From Acidobacteria bacterium Ga0074141 (GTDB lineage: Bacteria > Acidobacteriota > Blastocatellia > Pyrinomonadales > Pyrinomonadaceae): DNA of 64,000 nt. This document shows, in pieces, positions 1 to 9,016 of this stretch. The position numbers were made by a program, and so were the translations under genes. Under the pieces are notes generated by a model, which worked only from the letters and a program-made list of their open reading frames with translations, was not told the DNA's origin and did not search any database. Positions within the stretch are counted from its first letter, which is position 1; the number at the start of each line of letters is the position of its first letter. Location of the stretch: contig LNDP01000025.1 of assembly GCA_001464665.1 (NCBI GenBank), positions 248,001-312,000 of the forward strand. The letters run 5' to 3'.

Positions 1-1288
1 AGTCCGCATCCGATGCCGTAAAGTCCTTTGTGGCAGCATATGCAGCAGCCCGCATTTGCCTGAGTCGAATATACGCCAAGTGTAGATTCCCGTCCTGGGG
101 CAAGCCATTTGCCTGTACCGGGATGAGCTCGAGCCCCCGCGTTGCGTGAGCAATAACGGCTTTGTGATCGCCGAGCTTGGCCGCATCCTCAGCCTTCTGT
201 TGGGCCTCGTAAGGATGCGTCGCAACGGCGGCAGCTTGCGGCGTCGGCTTGGTGACCGGCGGCGTTGTACGAGCGATTGTGCGGGCCGGCGTCGAACGCG
301 GAATTGGCTTTGGTGTTCGACCGAGTTTCACATCAGCCGCTGCTTTCTCGGTCGGCGTTAGAAGTGCGTAAATCGAGTTGCGTGCGCTCTGCACCTCTGC
401 CGAGTCGAGATGCGAGAGCGACGCCGTATATGCGTCAAAGGCCATCGCGGCTCGGCCGCTCCTGCCGAGTGCCTGGCCTTTCTTGAAATAGAGATCGGGC
501 AAGGCGGATGCACCCTTCGGCTGTCCCCGACGGAGCGGCGGCGCCGTTTCGATCGCACGGTCAAACGCCGCGACCGCATCGTCGTATTTGCCTATCTTCA
601 ATGCCACCTCGCCGCGAAGCCTGTGCTGCTCGAAGCCTGTCGCCGCAATGTCTTTTGTCCGGTCGAGATCGTCGAATGCCTCTGCATTCCGGCCCAGAAC
701 AGCGAGCGACGCCGCACGCGCATTTAGGCTCGTCACACGCGGCGTGACGGCGATCGCGGCCGTCAGATCGTCGACCGCTTCTTTGTGTCGGCCGAGCCAG
801 CGATGGCATTCGGCACGGCCGGTGAATGCAGATTCGGTCTTGTCACCTCTCGTGATCGCGACTGAGATGTCCTCAATGCATTTCGCCCAATTGAGCGCTT
901 TGCTATATGCGATCCCGCGTTCGCGATAGGGCTCGGACCAATCGGGCCGCAGGCGTATCGCCTCATCGTAATGCCGAATTGCATCAGCAAAACGGCCTTG
1001 TCCGCGACGTGCGAGGCCCATATTAAAGGCGCAATGTGCGGCCTTTGGATCGATGCGAAAGCACCCGGCGTAGTTGTTGTATGCCAGCTGGTACTCCTTT
1101 TTCGCATACAGCTCATTGCCGCGACGGACAAATTCCTCAGGACTCAGGCTCGGAAGCCGCGCAGGCGTAGGCGTCGGCGATGCCGTTCCGCCCGAACTCT
1201 GAGCCTGGGAAACAACAGCAAAAGTTGTGCAGAGCAACGTTGCCGTCAAAACGCCGAGGTATTTCGAAACGCTCTTTAGATTTCGCAT
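1..1288 (-). CDS. Secreted TPR-repeat protein, 3' end cut by window edge
   Basis: Reading the minus strand from ATG at 1288 gives an open frame of 429 codons that runs off the left edge. Residues 1-29 look like a signal peptide, followed by a short Thr/Pro stretch. Tetratricopeptide-like helical pairs recur at about residues 52-82, 86-118, 120-150, 154-184, 222-250 and 264-292, with typical small/aromatic spacing (for example NMGLARRGQGRFADAIRHY). A Pro/Thr/Arg-rich linker follows at about 325-352, then another TPR-like segment. TPR proteins are protein-interaction scaffolds, and nothing here names the partner. The first in-frame ATG after upstream stops was taken as the start. The frame is convincing but the function is unknown. 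Confidence 0.75.
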   Translation of the reverse strand, partial: MRNLKSVSKYLGVLTATLLCTTFAVVSQAQSSGGTASPTPTPARLPSLSPEEFVRRGNELYAKKEYQLAYNNYAGCFRIDPKAAHCAFNMGLARRGQGRFADAIRHYDEAIRLRPDWSEPYRERGIAYSKALNWAKCIEDISVAITRGDKTESAFTGRAECHRWLGRHKEAVDDLTAAIAVTPRVTSLNARAASLAVLGRNAEAFDDLDRTKDIAATGFEQHRLRGEVALKIGKYDDAVAAFDRAIETAPPLRRGQPKGASALPDLYFKKGQALGRSGRAAMAFDAYTASLSHLDSAEVQSARNSIYALLTPTEKAAADVKLGRTPKPIPRSTPARTIARTTPPVTKPTPQAAAVATHPYEAQQKAEDAAKLGDHKAVIAHATRGLELIPVQANGLPQDGNLHLAYIRLRQMRAAAYAATKDFTASDAD

Positions 1289-1333
1289 CGTTCAAACGAA
1301 AATTTAACCATCCACATCACACGTCTGCCGATC

Positions 1334-1630
1334 CTAGTTCAAGTGCTCAGATATCCAACTCGGATCGCGACGATCGTCGATAACAGCGAAAATGCGAATA
1401 ACATCTTCATCGATCCGATAGTAGATGGACCAAGGAAAACGTCTCGCGACCTTTCTGTAATACTTTTCGAAATAGATCTGATGAACGCCCGCGTGAATGT
1501 GCAGAGCTCGAATGTCCGCCATTATCGACAATTCGAAATACGACCCGAGGCCTTCCCGGTGTTTTTCGTAGAACCAATAGCCGTTGTCGATGTCGTGGTA
1601 GGCGGCCTCGGTAAATTCTATGGTCCTCAT
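1334..1630 (-). CDS. RelE/ParE-family type II toxin
   Basis: This 98-residue protein has the compact RelE/ParE toxin layout. An N-terminal helical part (about 5-35, with YWFYEKHREGLG) leads into a strand region, and the end reads IYYRIDEDVIRIFAVIDDRRDP, a very common C-terminal pattern of this family. The final basic RRDP is typical. Family members are mRNA interferases or gyrase inhibitors, and the sequence does not say which. Its ATG overlaps the stop of the upstream antitoxin gene by 4 bp, so the pair is translationally coupled in antitoxin-toxin order. Confidence 0.8.
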   Translation of the reverse strand: MRTIEFTEAAYHDIDNGYWFYEKHREGLGSYFELSIMADIRALHIHAGVHQIYFEKYYRKVARRFPWSIYYRIDEDVIRIFAVIDDRRDPSWISEHLN

Positions 1631-1851
1631 CGAACTCTTTCACGAAGTCGCGCTTCGACCTCATCGAGTGTAAGAAATCGATCTGTGCCGTTCTTTATCG
1701 CCTCTTCGCGTTGGCGCAATATCTCGCCATGCCAGGCGGGTGGTTCCTCGCGTTCGCTGCGAATAGATCTCGCCTCCTGTAATGCCTCGATCAACTCATC
1801 TAGCTGAGCGGTCGTCATTTCATTCACAGGTGGAACGGTCTGTACAGTCAT
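1627..1851 (-). CDS. Antitoxin of the RelE/ParE pair (addiction module component family)
   Basis: A 74-residue acidic, helical protein. It contains MTTAQLDELIEALQEARS and ends with FLTLDEVEARLRERVR, the pattern of short 'addiction module component' antitoxins that wrap around a RelE/ParE toxin. It lies directly upstream of the toxin gene with a 4-bp overlap. The ATG at 1851 follows GAGAG closely; an internal ATG at codon 12 is a possible alternative start. Autoregulation would be expected from the family but no operator was identified. Confidence 0.75.
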   Translation of the reverse strand: MTVQTVPPVNEMTTAQLDELIEALQEARSIRSEREEPPAWHGEILRQREEAIKNGTDRFLTLDEVEARLRERVR

Positions 1852-1938
1852 AGCTCTCTGATTATAACGCGGGCGTTCAATTTCGCACAGAAAAATCCTG
1901 AGCGTTTACTTCAGCTCGATCACGCGATTAGCCAATGC

Positions 1939-3972
1939 CTAAACAAGCTTTTTCGCCATCTTTATCACGTTCTCGACCGTGAAGCCGTAGTCGCGGAAGA
2001 CGTCTTCGGCCGGGGCTGATGCGCCGAATTTGTCGACCGTGAGCGTATCACCGTGGTCGCCGGTGTATTCGTGCCAGCCTTGCGAGACGCCGGCCTCGAT
2101 GGCGAGCCGGGCCGTGACCTTTGCGGGCAAAACCGTCTCTTTATATTTCGCCGTTTGCTCGTCAAAAAATTCCCAACAGGGCATTGAAACGACCCGAGTC
2201 GGCGTGCCGGCGGCGTTCAACTTTTCGCGGGCTTCTATCGCCAGACCGACCTCGGAACCGGTCGCGATTAGGATGAGCTTCGGCTCGGCCTTTTTGCCGG
2301 CCTTGTCCGCGGCCTCGGCAAGGATGTAGCCGCCCTTGTGCAGGCCATCGGCCTTGGCAAATTTCTTGCGGTCGATGAGTGCAACCTTCTGCCGTGAAAA
2401 GGCAAAAGCGGTCGGGCCGTTCTCGCGTTTCAGAGCCGCACGCCAGGCCTCGCGAGTTTCGTGTGCGTCGCAGGGGCGGATCACAACAAGGTTCGGGATC
2501 GCCCGCAGTGCCGCCAGATGCTCGACCGATTGGTGCGTCGGGCCGTCCTCGCCGAGCCCGATCGAGTCGTGCGTAAAAACGTAAATCACCTGAAGGTGCG
2601 AGAGTGCAGCCAGGCGGATCGCCGGCCGCATGTAATCCGAAAACGTCTGAAATGTTCCGCCAAACGGTATCACGCTGCCGAACAGCGCCATGCCGTTCAT
2701 CGCCGAACCCATCGCGTGCTCACGGACGCCGTAATGGATGTTGCGGTTCTGGTAGCTCCCGGCCTGAAAATCTTTCGAATCCTTGATGACCGTGTTGTTC
2801 GAAGGCGAAAGGTCCGCCGAGCCGCCGATCAGTGCAGGCACGGTGTCTGAAATGGCATTGATCACCTCGCCGCTATAAGCCCGCGTCGCCTTGGCGTCGG
2901 TGCCGTCAAATGTCGGCAAGGCCACTTCCCAACCCTCGGGCAGGTTGCCCTTGCGAATGGTCGCTAGCTGCTTCCCGAGTTCCGGAAATGCTTTCGCGTA
3001 TTTCTTGATGCCCGCTTCCCAATCCTTTTCGAGCTTTGCGCCCGCCTTCACCGCCGAGCGGAAATGCGACAAGGCTTCCTTCGGGATAAAAAACGTCTTG
3101 TTCTCCGGCCAGCCGAGATTCCGCTTCGTCTCCTTTACGGCGTCGGTGCCCGGTGCGTCGGAGTGGGCCTTTGAGGTGCCCTGCTTCGGCATCCCGAAAC
3201 CGATGATGGTCTTTACGCGGATCAACTTCGGCCGGTCCTTTATCTTTTGCGCCGCCTTTATCGCCGCCTCGATCGCCTTGAGGTCGTTGCCGTCCTCGAC
3301 CGATGAAACCGCCCAACCACAGCTCTCGAACCGCTTCGTCACATCTTCTGAAAAAGCCAGATCGGTCGAACCATCGATCGTAATCCGGTTATCGTCGTAA
3401 AGATAGATCAGGCTGCCGAGCTGCAAATGACCGGCCATCGAGGCCGCCTCGTAGCTCACGCCTTCCATCAGGTCGCCGTCCGAAACAATGCCGTAAATAA
3501 AACCATCAATGACCCGATGGCCGGGCTTATTAAACCGCGACGCCAGATGCGCCTGTGCCATCGCCATCCCGACGCCATTCGCAAAACCCTGCCCGAGCGG
3601 GCCGGTCGTTATCTCGACTCCGGGCGTCAAAATATTCTCCGGGTGGCCCGGCGTCCGCGAATGGAGCTGGCGAAAATTCTTTATCTCGTCGAGCCCGAGG
3701 TCGTAGCCCGTCAGGTGCAGCAGCGAGTAGATCAGCATCGAACCATGCCCCGCCGAGAGCAGAAAGCGGTCGCGGCCATACCACTTCGGGTCCTTCGGAT
3801 TGTGCCGCAGAAACTTGGTCCAGAGCACATACGCTGCCGGTGCCATCCCGAGCGGCAACCCCGGATGCCCCGAGTTCGCCTTCTGGATCGCATCCAGCGA
3901 AAGCGTCCGGATGGTGTTAATGCAAAGTGTGTCGATGTCGGTTTTCTTGGTCGGTTTGGTCGCGGTTGTCAT
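1939..3972 (-). CDS. tkt: Transketolase
   Basis: A full-length 677-residue transketolase, which transfers two-carbon ketol units between sugar phosphates in the non-oxidative pentose phosphate pathway, using thiamine diphosphate and Mg2+. Visible landmarks are [12 protein letters not shown] (about 34-45), [12 protein letters not shown] (about 124-135), the TPP/metal motif SDGDLMEG (164-171), [14 protein letters not shown] with the catalytic Glu in the middle domain, and [14 protein letters not shown]. The start overlaps the end of the upstream FGGY kinase gene by 4 bp, so the two form one transcription unit feeding the pentose phosphate pathway. Nothing unusual was seen. Confidence 0.97.
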   Translation of the reverse strand: MTTATKPTKKTDIDTLCINTIRTLSLDAIQKANSGHPGLPLGMAPAAYVLWTKFLRHNPKDPKWYGRDRFLLSAGHGSMLIYSLLHLTGYDLGLDEIKNFRQLHSRTPGHPENILTPGVEITTGPLGQGFANGVGMAMAQAHLASRFNKPGHRVIDGFIYGIVSDGDLMEGVSYEAASMAGHLQLGSLIYLYDDNRITIDGSTDLAFSEDVTKRFESCGWAVSSVEDGNDLKAIEAAIKAAQKIKDRPKLIRVKTIIGFGMPKQGTSKAHSDAPGTDAVKETKRNLGWPENKTFFIPKEALSHFRSAVKAGAKLEKDWEAGIKKYAKAFPELGKQLATIRKGNLPEGWEVALPTFDGTDAKATRAYSGEVINAISDTVPALIGGSADLSPSNNTVIKDSKDFQAGSYQNRNIHYGVREHAMGSAMNGMALFGSVIPFGGTFQTFSDYMRPAIRLAALSHLQVIYVFTHDSIGLGEDGPTHQSVEHLAALRAIPNLVVIRPCDAHETREAWRAALKRENGPTAFAFSRQKVALIDRKKFAKADGLHKGGYILAEAADKAGKKAEPKLILIATGSEVGLAIEAREKLNAAGTPTRVVSMPCWEFFDEQTAKYKETVLPAKVTARLAIEAGVSQGWHEYTGDHGDTLTVDKFGASAPAEDVFRDYGFTVENVIKMAKKLV

Positions 3973-5441
3973 GTAGTTTTGCTTTTATTGGCCGGCTCGT
4001 ATTGCCGAAGATGCCGCTCTCTTGCCTTTTGGTAGATGTCGTGGCATTTCGGATGAAACGAAATAGTCCTTTTCGTCGCTGCTGCTTTTGCTTCGGAAAA
4101 CTCTATTTTGCCAGTCTTCTCAAGTGCAAGCAAAACCGCTCCGCGCAATGAGGCTTCGGGCTCGGAATTTACCTCGATATCGCGGCCGAGGACGTCGGCG
4201 ATCATCTGCGGCCAAACCGGCGAGGCCGTGATCGCTCCGCCCGAAGCGATGACCTCGCGGACCGGGCAAACGCTCTCGATGCGGCCGAGGATCTCCGCCA
4301 GCCGGTACACGACCGATTCCATCGCCGCCTGCAGAATGTCGATCGCGTCCGTCGCCATCGTCAGCCCGCGTACTTCGCCCGTGCGAAACTCGTCGTAGCC
4401 CGTGCTCCGTTCGCCGGCGAGGAACGGCATAAATGTCAGCCCGTGGGCGTCCGCACCGCGGCGGGCCATTTCCTTGCCGATCGCCGCGTCGGAGATGTCG
4501 ATCCGCAGCAACTGCTTCAGCCGGTCGTAAAGTCCGCCGCCGTCTGAGATGGCTCCGCCGATTATGAAACGCCTCGCGTCAACGCGGTAGCACCAAAGCC
4601 CCTCGGGTATCCTTGCCGGCGGCTCGTCCAAAACGATCCTAACCGCACCGCTTGTCCCGAGCATCAATGCCGCCCGCCCCGGCACCGCCGAGCCCGAGCC
4701 GATGCTGTTCGCAACGCCGTCCGCGACCGCCGGCGACCAGAGCGCACCGGCAAGCCGCGGCCAACGCATGCGCCACTTTGCCAAGAGCGGAAAGGCCGCT
4801 CCATCGGCAGCGATCGGCGGCAGCATCGCCGACTTCAGCTTAAGAAAACCCGCAAGCTCGGCATCCCAGTTTCCCTCCCGCAGGTCGAGCATTCCGGTGC
4901 CCGACGCCATCGAGATATCGCTCGCCGCCTCGCCCGTGAACTGCATTTGCAGATGATCGCCGAGCGAGCACCAGCGGGCCGTCCGCCGCCAGCTGTCTTT
5001 GTGCTCGGCACTGAGCCACAGCAGCTTTGCCGGCCAAAAGCTCGAATGAAAATGTGCGCCCGTCCGCGAATGCACGGCCGCCTCGTCAAGCCGGCTGCGG
5101 AGCATGGCGACGTGCTCCCGGCTCCGGTTATCCGCCCAACCGAGCACCGCCGTTGTCGGCTTTCCCTTCGCGTCAATGCCCAAAAGGCTGTGCCAAAATG
5201 TGCAGGCCGCGATCTGCGTTATCTCGCCCGCGGGCGCCCGCTCAAGCACGCCATCGATAACGCCGACAACCTGCCGCAATGCCCTCGCCGCATCTATTTC
5301 CGCACCGCCCTCACGCGTCGCCGCAAGCCGCCGCTCCTCTTTGACGAACGTCCGCTTCAGCATCCGCCCACGCCCATCAAAAAGCGCTCCCCGCACGCTC
5401 GAAGAACCGACGTCCAAACCCAGAATGAGTTCCTTTGCCAT
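3969..5441 (-). CDS. FGGY-family carbohydrate kinase, probably gluconokinase-like
   Basis: 490 residues with the FGGY kinase fold. The N-terminal ATPase phosphate-1 motif [19 protein letters not shown] is at residues 7-25. The C-terminal half has [41 protein letters not shown] and the adenosine-site region [24 protein letters not shown]. These kinases phosphorylate open-chain sugars or sugar acids. The overall pattern resembles gluconokinases more than xylulokinases, and coupling to tkt (4-bp overlap) fits a product entering the pentose phosphate pathway. The substrate is inferred only. Confidence 0.85.
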   Translation of the reverse strand: MAKELILGLDVGSSSVRGALFDGRGRMLKRTFVKEERRLAATREGGAEIDAARALRQVVGVIDGVLERAPAGEITQIAACTFWHSLLGIDAKGKPTTAVLGWADNRSREHVAMLRSRLDEAAVHSRTGAHFHSSFWPAKLLWLSAEHKDSWRRTARWCSLGDHLQMQFTGEAASDISMASGTGMLDLREGNWDAELAGFLKLKSAMLPPIAADGAAFPLLAKWRMRWPRLAGALWSPAVADGVANSIGSGSAVPGRAALMLGTSGAVRIVLDEPPARIPEGLWCYRVDARRFIIGGAISDGGGLYDRLKQLLRIDISDAAIGKEMARRGADAHGLTFMPFLAGERSTGYDEFRTGEVRGLTMATDAIDILQAAMESVVYRLAEILGRIESVCPVREVIASGGAITASPVWPQMIADVLGRDIEVNSEPEASLRGAVLLALEKTGKIEFSEAKAAATKRTISFHPKCHDIYQKARERHLRQYEPANKSKTT

Positions 5442-5505
5442 CCAAAAAAATAGCTGCCGGCCCCAACGCAGACAGCACCAAAACCTATCAGCTAAAATTT
5501 ATCAC

Positions 5506-5817
5506 TTAGCTTTTAATTCCGACGACCTTTTTGAACCACCACCGAAGCCCGACGAAGAGAAAACGCCAGTCCTTGAAAAACTCCGGCGGCTTGCCTTCAA
5601 AGTAGTGCCCGACGAACTGCAGCACCCAGCCGAGGATAAATAGCCCGAGCGCGATCTTCCAAAGCCCGGCGACAAAGAAACACACCGGCACCATCAGGAT
5701 CGCGATGGCGATCATCGGTATGCCAAAGCTATGCGTCAGCCGATTTACCGGGTGCTGATGCCCGTCGGCATATTCCTCGATCCAATCGTCCCAGCTTCTG
5801 CCTCCCATCATAATCAT
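5506..5817 (-). CDS. Mpo1-like / DUF962 membrane protein
   Basis: 103 residues with the DUF962 signature: an early H-P-x-N-R-x-x-H-x-x-G-I-P segment (residues 22-34), two transmembrane segments at about 36-70, and a C-terminal GHYFEGKPPEFFKDWRFLF. Yeast Mpo1 of this family is an Fe-dependent dioxygenase for 2-hydroxy fatty acids; the conserved His residues are visible here. The bacterial substrate is unknown. Its ATG overlaps the end of the upstream small membrane gene by 4 bp, suggesting coupled expression. Confidence 0.85.
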   Translation of the reverse strand: MIMMGGRSWDDWIEEYADGHQHPVNRLTHSFGIPMIAIAILMVPVCFFVAGLWKIALGLFILGWVLQFVGHYFEGKPPEFFKDWRFLFVGLRWWFKKVVGIKS

Positions 5818-5999
5818 TCACCCCCACGCAACATTCGCCTAAGAAGTACAAAAACGCCGATCGCAATGCCGATCTCAAACAAAATGAAGATACCGCCGGT
5901 CAACATGCTGACCAGCGAATAGACGATCACCGCAGCCAAAAAAGGAAGAAGCCACGGCCAGACCGACTCGAGCCTCGCCAATATCGCATCGCGTCTCAT
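5814..5999 (-). CDS. Small two-helix membrane protein, unknown function
   Basis: A 61-residue protein starting MRRDAILARLESVWPW, with two hydrophobic helices (about 13-33 and 36-52) and a basic end LLRRMLRGGE. The start at 5999 was chosen over the upstream ATG at 6038 because a strong Shine-Dalgarno GGAGG lies nine bases before it. The longer version would add 13 non-hydrophobic residues. It overlaps the DUF962 gene by 4 bp. No family was recognised. Confidence 0.65.
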   Translation of the reverse strand: MRRDAILARLESVWPWLLPFLAAVIVYSLVSMLTGGIFILFEIGIAIGVFVLLRRMLRGGE

Positions 6000-6044
6000 A
6001 TCCGGATACCTCCAAAACCCTACCCGAAAATGATACAACCCTTG

Positions 6045-6521
6045 TCAATCCCGAACGTAGCTGCACGCCCGCAGAGCCTCGCCGAGCTCGACCGTTTCTG
6101 TGGATGTGAATCCCCGCAGGAAATCCCGCGGCATAAAAACATCGGCGTCTTCGACTGTCTCGGGAATCTCCGTGACGATCCATTTATCTATCACATCGGC
6201 AAAGTTCTCGTAGGTCTGTGCCCCGCCGATGATGAACACATCGCACTTAAGATAACCGGCGAGCGAGAGCACTTCCTCCTTGCTCCGGAGCAGAATGACG
6301 CCCGGCTGTGGTTCGATACTGCCGCTGCGGCTGAGCACGATATTGAGCCGGTTCGGCAGCGGCCGCCCGATCGAGGCCCACGTCGTCCGCCCCATCACCA
6401 CCGCATTGCCCGTCGTCGTCTCTTTAAAAAACCTCAGGTCCGCCGGGTAATGCCACGGCAGCTTCCCGCCCTTCCCGATCGCAAAATTCTCCGCAATCGC
6501 CACAATGCCGATGAGTGTCAT
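6045..6521 (-). CDS. folA: Dihydrofolate reductase
   Basis: 158 residues, the normal length for bacterial DHFR, which reduces dihydrofolate to tetrahydrofolate with NADPH. It shows IVAIAENFAIGKGGKLPWHYPADLRFFKE, where W23 and D28 match the active-site Trp and Asp. The cofactor-binding VVMGRTTWASIGRPLPNRLNIVLSR and the glycine pair in VFIIGGAQTYE follow. It ends 7 bp before the small membrane gene start region. There is no adjacent thymidylate synthase. Confidence 0.95.
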   Translation of the reverse strand: MTLIGIVAIAENFAIGKGGKLPWHYPADLRFFKETTTGNAVVMGRTTWASIGRPLPNRLNIVLSRSGSIEPQPGVILLRSKEEVLSLAGYLKCDVFIIGGAQTYENFADVIDKWIVTEIPETVEDADVFMPRDFLRGFTSTETVELGEALRACSYVRD

Positions 6522-6532
6522 AATCAGAAACT

Positions 6533-6877
6533 TTAGCCGATCTCCTGCAGGCGGCCTAGAATATACGCAACAGCCTCAACCATGCTTTCTGTGCTGCGGG
6601 CTTTGGCCGAAACAGGAAGCTCATGCCAGTCCTCTTTCGGCCACATCCCTTCGTTCTTATCCAAGTTAACGCAGCCGTCTCGGCCGTCGTAGATCAATCT
6701 GTACCGTTCCCCTTTGAACATGACTCTAGTGATCCAGGAACCGAACGAGGCATAAGCATACTTGTGTTCTAGCAACTGGACACCAGCTTCGTTAAAGCGC
6801 ACCGAAATATCCAACATCATCCGAAAGTGTTCGAGATGGATATCAACTTCCGTCTTTCGTTCCTTACTCTGTGACAA
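6533..6877 (-). CDS. Hypothetical protein (114 aa)
   Basis: An open frame of 114 residues lies between folA and the DUF2071 gene, with codon use like its neighbours. It begins at a TTG inside the end of the DUF2071 gene (14-bp overlap); a later start near 6823 (MMLDISVRF) is possible. The protein is soluble-looking, with a central strand-rich part (ITRVMFKGERYRLIYDGRDGCVNLD) and a helical end (MVEAVAYILGRLQEI). No family was recognised and no function is proposed. Confidence 0.6.
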   Translation of the reverse strand: MSQSKERKTEVDIHLEHFRMMLDISVRFNEAGVQLLEHKYAYASFGSWITRVMFKGERYRLIYDGRDGCVNLDKNEGMWPKEDWHELPVSAKARSTESMVEAVAYILGRLQEIG

Positions 6878-7571
6878 TGCTTTGACCCTTATAAACCGCG
6901 ATCTCCGAGCCTTTAGCGAGGACGACCGAATACGGCTTTTCTTCGTTTAGGAATGCGAATTCGGGCCCGTAGGTGCAGCCAAAATCTACGTCGATGTGCG
7001 GCCGCTCGGCGGCAAAGAGTTCCCACTTCGGATGCTCGACCTTGTATTCGTCGGTTCGGCCGCCGCGGCGTTTCGTGTATCCCCAGTAGTGTTCGATTAT
7101 GAATTCCTCGTGCGAGCCCTCGGCCGGCACACCAAGGTTTGCCCCGCTCTCAACGCTTATCGTATTCCGGCACTTGCCCTTTTCCCATGAATAACGGACG
7201 TGGAGAGCATCACGAAAATGCGACATCCGCCAGCGTTCGTAGGGCTCGCCGTAAAGCCGGCGGGCGATCATCGCGATCGCCGCCCGCGGCACTATCTCTT
7301 TCACAAAGACGACGCCGCGGCGGACCTCGCCCTCCGTCTCCCGCACGACGTAAAACCGGAGGTTCACCTCCTCAAAATTTACGTGAAACGGAACGATGAA
7401 ATCGAGCACACGCGTATTGAGAAACATAAAGCCGACCAGGCTGACAAAGCAGCGGCCTTCGTGAAGGTCGAGCTCCGTTCCCGCGGGCACGCGGTCGGCA
7501 AGCAGTTCGGGCGGAACCTCGTAGTTCGCCATTATCAGGTCGCGCCATTCGGCCGATAAGAACTTTCGCAT
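6864..7571 (-). CDS. DUF2071 / YqjF-family protein
   Basis: 235 residues with the DUF2071 (YqjF) pattern. It opens FLSAEWRDLIMANYEVPPELL, continues with CFVSLVGFMFLNTRV and EVNLRFYVVRETEGEVRRGVVFVKEIVPRAAI (two blocks), and has a late EHYWGYTKRRGGRTDEYKV. The fold is thought to be acetoacetate-decarboxylase-like and no reaction is established. It is the first gene of a minus-strand run reading into the hypothetical gene and folA. No promoter was recognised upstream. Confidence 0.85.
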   Translation of the reverse strand: MRKFLSAEWRDLIMANYEVPPELLADRVPAGTELDLHEGRCFVSLVGFMFLNTRVLDFIVPFHVNFEEVNLRFYVVRETEGEVRRGVVFVKEIVPRAAIAMIARRLYGEPYERWRMSHFRDALHVRYSWEKGKCRNTISVESGANLGVPAEGSHEEFIIEHYWGYTKRRGGRTDEYKVEHPKWELFAAERPHIDVDFGCTYGPEFAFLNEEKPYSVVLAKGSEIAVYKGQSIVTE

Positions 7572-7606
7572 CGCCCTAAATATACACCACCTTTCGAGCG
7601 GATGTC

Positions 7607-7635
7607 TTGAATTTCACCGGCCGAATTAGTATTCT
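7607..7635 (+). promoter_or_regulatory. Candidate sigma-70 promoter for tRNA-Leu
   Basis: TTGAAT at 7607-7612 and TATTCT at 7630-7635 are separated by exactly 17 bases and lie 14 bases before the mature tRNA 5' end. Position and spacing fit a housekeeping promoter for the tRNA gene. It was judged by eye only. Confidence 0.5.
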
Positions 7636-7649
7636 CTGAGTTCGCTCGT

Positions 7650-7736
7650 GCGGACGTGGCGGAACTGGTAGACGCGCAGGTCTCAGAAGCCTGTTGCCTT
7701 ACGGCAGTGGAAGTTCGATTCTTCTCGTCCGCACCA
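7650..7736 (+). tRNA. tRNA-Leu(CAG), CCA encoded
   Basis: An 87-base class II tRNA. The seven-base acceptor stem GCGGACG (7650-7656) pairs perfectly with CGTCCGC (7726-7732), followed by A and an encoded CCA (7734-7736). The anticodon loop CTCAGAA gives anticodon CAG, reading CUG leucine codons. A variable arm with TGCC/GGCA and a T loop with GTTCGATTC are present. The long variable arm is as expected for tRNA-Leu. Confidence 0.96.
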
Positions 7737-7743
7737 AACTTTC

Positions 7744-7777
7744 AAAAGCCCGGCCGCGAAGGCGGGGCTTTTGCCTT
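7744..7777 (+). terminator. Intrinsic terminator after tRNA-Leu
   Basis: AAAAGCCC (7744-7751) pairs with GGGCTTTT (7765-7772) and is followed by a T-rich run ending near 7780. It lies just after the tRNA and overlaps the extreme 5' region of rsmG. That argues for the later rsmG start. Confidence 0.7.
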
Positions 7778-7794
7778 TTTGCGGGATCGTTTTT

Positions 7795-8427
7795 GTGATA
7801 ACAGCCGAACTAAAAGAGCACATACGGGCAAACGAGGCGGCCTTCGGGCTTGGGCTGACCGATGAGCAGATCGCGAGGCTTGAGACGCTCGCCGCTATCA
7901 TCGCCGAGCACAACGAACTGCTCCACCTGATCGCGCCCTGCGACGCTGAGGAATTTGCCGTACGCCATATCCTCGAGAGCCTTTATCTGCTCACGTTTCT
8001 CCCCGCCGAAGCGCACGTCGCCGATATCGGCACCGGTGCGGGCCTGCCTTCGCTGCCTTGCCTACTCGTCCGCGAAGGTCTGCGGGCTACGCTGATCGAA
8101 TCGAAAGAAAAGAAGTGCAAGTACCTGGAAGAAGCAGTGGAAAGGCTTGGTCTTGGGAATCGGGTCGAGATCGTAAACCGGCAATTTGAGGAAGCGGAGC
8201 CGAGCGAGGCAAGCGTCATCACGACCCGTGCGCTCGACAAGCTTTCGCGCAAGCTCCCGAAGCTGCTCAAGTGGGCCGCCGGCCGCGAGCTTGTGCTCTT
8301 CAGCGGGCCGTCGGTTGGCGAGGCTCTAAAGAAAAGCGGGACACGGCACACCGAGCACCTCATCCCGCTCTCCGAACAGCGATACGTTTTTGTGATTCCG
8401 CCGCGAGCTGCAAAACGCAAGAGCTAG
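7795..8427 (+). CDS. rsmG: 16S rRNA (guanine527-N7)-methyltransferase RsmG
   Basis: About 210 residues of the RsmG (GidB) family, which methylates G527 of 16S rRNA with S-adenosylmethionine. It shows NELLHLIAPCDAEEFAVRHILESL, the SAM-binding HVADIGTGAGLPSLPCLL and LIESKEKKCKYLEE. The GTG at 7795 (VITAELKEH) was chosen because the upstream TTG at 7771 lies in the tRNA terminator. The family is certain but the exact start is not. The 3' end overlaps the convergent DUF1304 gene by 4 bp. Confidence 0.92.
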   Translation: MITAELKEHIRANEAAFGLGLTDEQIARLETLAAIIAEHNELLHLIAPCDAEEFAVRHILESLYLLTFLPAEAHVADIGTGAGLPSLPCLLVREGLRATLIESKEKKCKYLEEAVERLGLGNRVEIVNRQFEEAEPSEASVITTRALDKLSRKLPKLLKWAAGRELVLFSGPSVGEALKKSGTRHTEHLIPLSEQRYVFVIPPRAAKRKS

Positions 8428-8786
8428 CTTTTTCGATCGGCGAGAAGCACCGCGACGAGCGCGATCGCGGCGGGCAATGCTTGTGTGAAAAGTATCGAGC
8501 TCTTCGCCGTCGCCGCCCCGAAAACCCCGGCAATGACAATACATCCGAGGAAAAAGAGCTTCAGCTCACGCCTACCACTAACCAGTCCCCAGATCAATCC
8601 CGCAGCAAGAAAGCCATTGTAAAGCCCCTGATTTGCCGCGAGCGTCGCCGAGGCCGCCGAGACCTCCGGCGTCATCCCAAAGATCCGCCGCCCGACCGGA
8701 TGGTCCCAAAAGAACATCTCAAGCACGAGTATCCCAATGTGCTCAAGAGCAACGACCGCCGTCAATATCACAGCAACGATCTTCAT
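8424..8786 (-). CDS. DUF1304-family membrane protein
   Basis: 120 residues starting MKIVAVILTAVVALEHIGI, with four hydrophobic helices and the DUF1304 pattern (EHIGILVLEMFFWDHP, then LAANQGLYNGFLAAGLIWGL). The start at 8786 has GGAG seven bases upstream. A longer frame to 8900 would add 38 non-conserved residues, including repeat-derived sequence. The function is unknown. It is convergent with rsmG, overlapping by 4 bp. Confidence 0.85.
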   Translation of the reverse strand: MKIVAVILTAVVALEHIGILVLEMFFWDHPVGRRIFGMTPEVSAASATLAANQGLYNGFLAAGLIWGLVSGRRELKLFFLGCIVIAGVFGAATAKSSILFTQALPAAIALVAVLLADRKS

Positions 8787-8975
8787 CACTTTTCTCCGCA
8801 CGGAGTATAGCAGAGCACGGAAAACGTTGCTCGAAAATTTTGGGCGCGTCTCGGTGTTCAATTCTGTGGGCATCGTCTGTGGCTTCTGTGTTCTCCTCAT
8901 TGCAATGAAGACATATCCACAGAGTTCACAGAACTAAGACACAGAAACGGAACATTGAAACAGGATCGTTGCCAC

Positions 8976-9005
8976 AGGAGAAGTGGGAGGCGGGAATCTT
9001 CTCCT
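8976..9005. repeat. Perfect hairpin downstream of the pirin genes
   Basis: AGGAGAAG (8976-8983) pairs with CTTCTCCT (8998-9005) around a 14-base purine-rich loop, 12 bases past the stop of the pirin gene at 9017. There is no T-run, so it is at most a weak terminator. The 8876-8945 stretch beside it has 'CACAGA'-type word repeats like those at 21.7 kb. Confidence 0.35.
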
Positions 9006-9016
9006 ATGGCTTTCCG

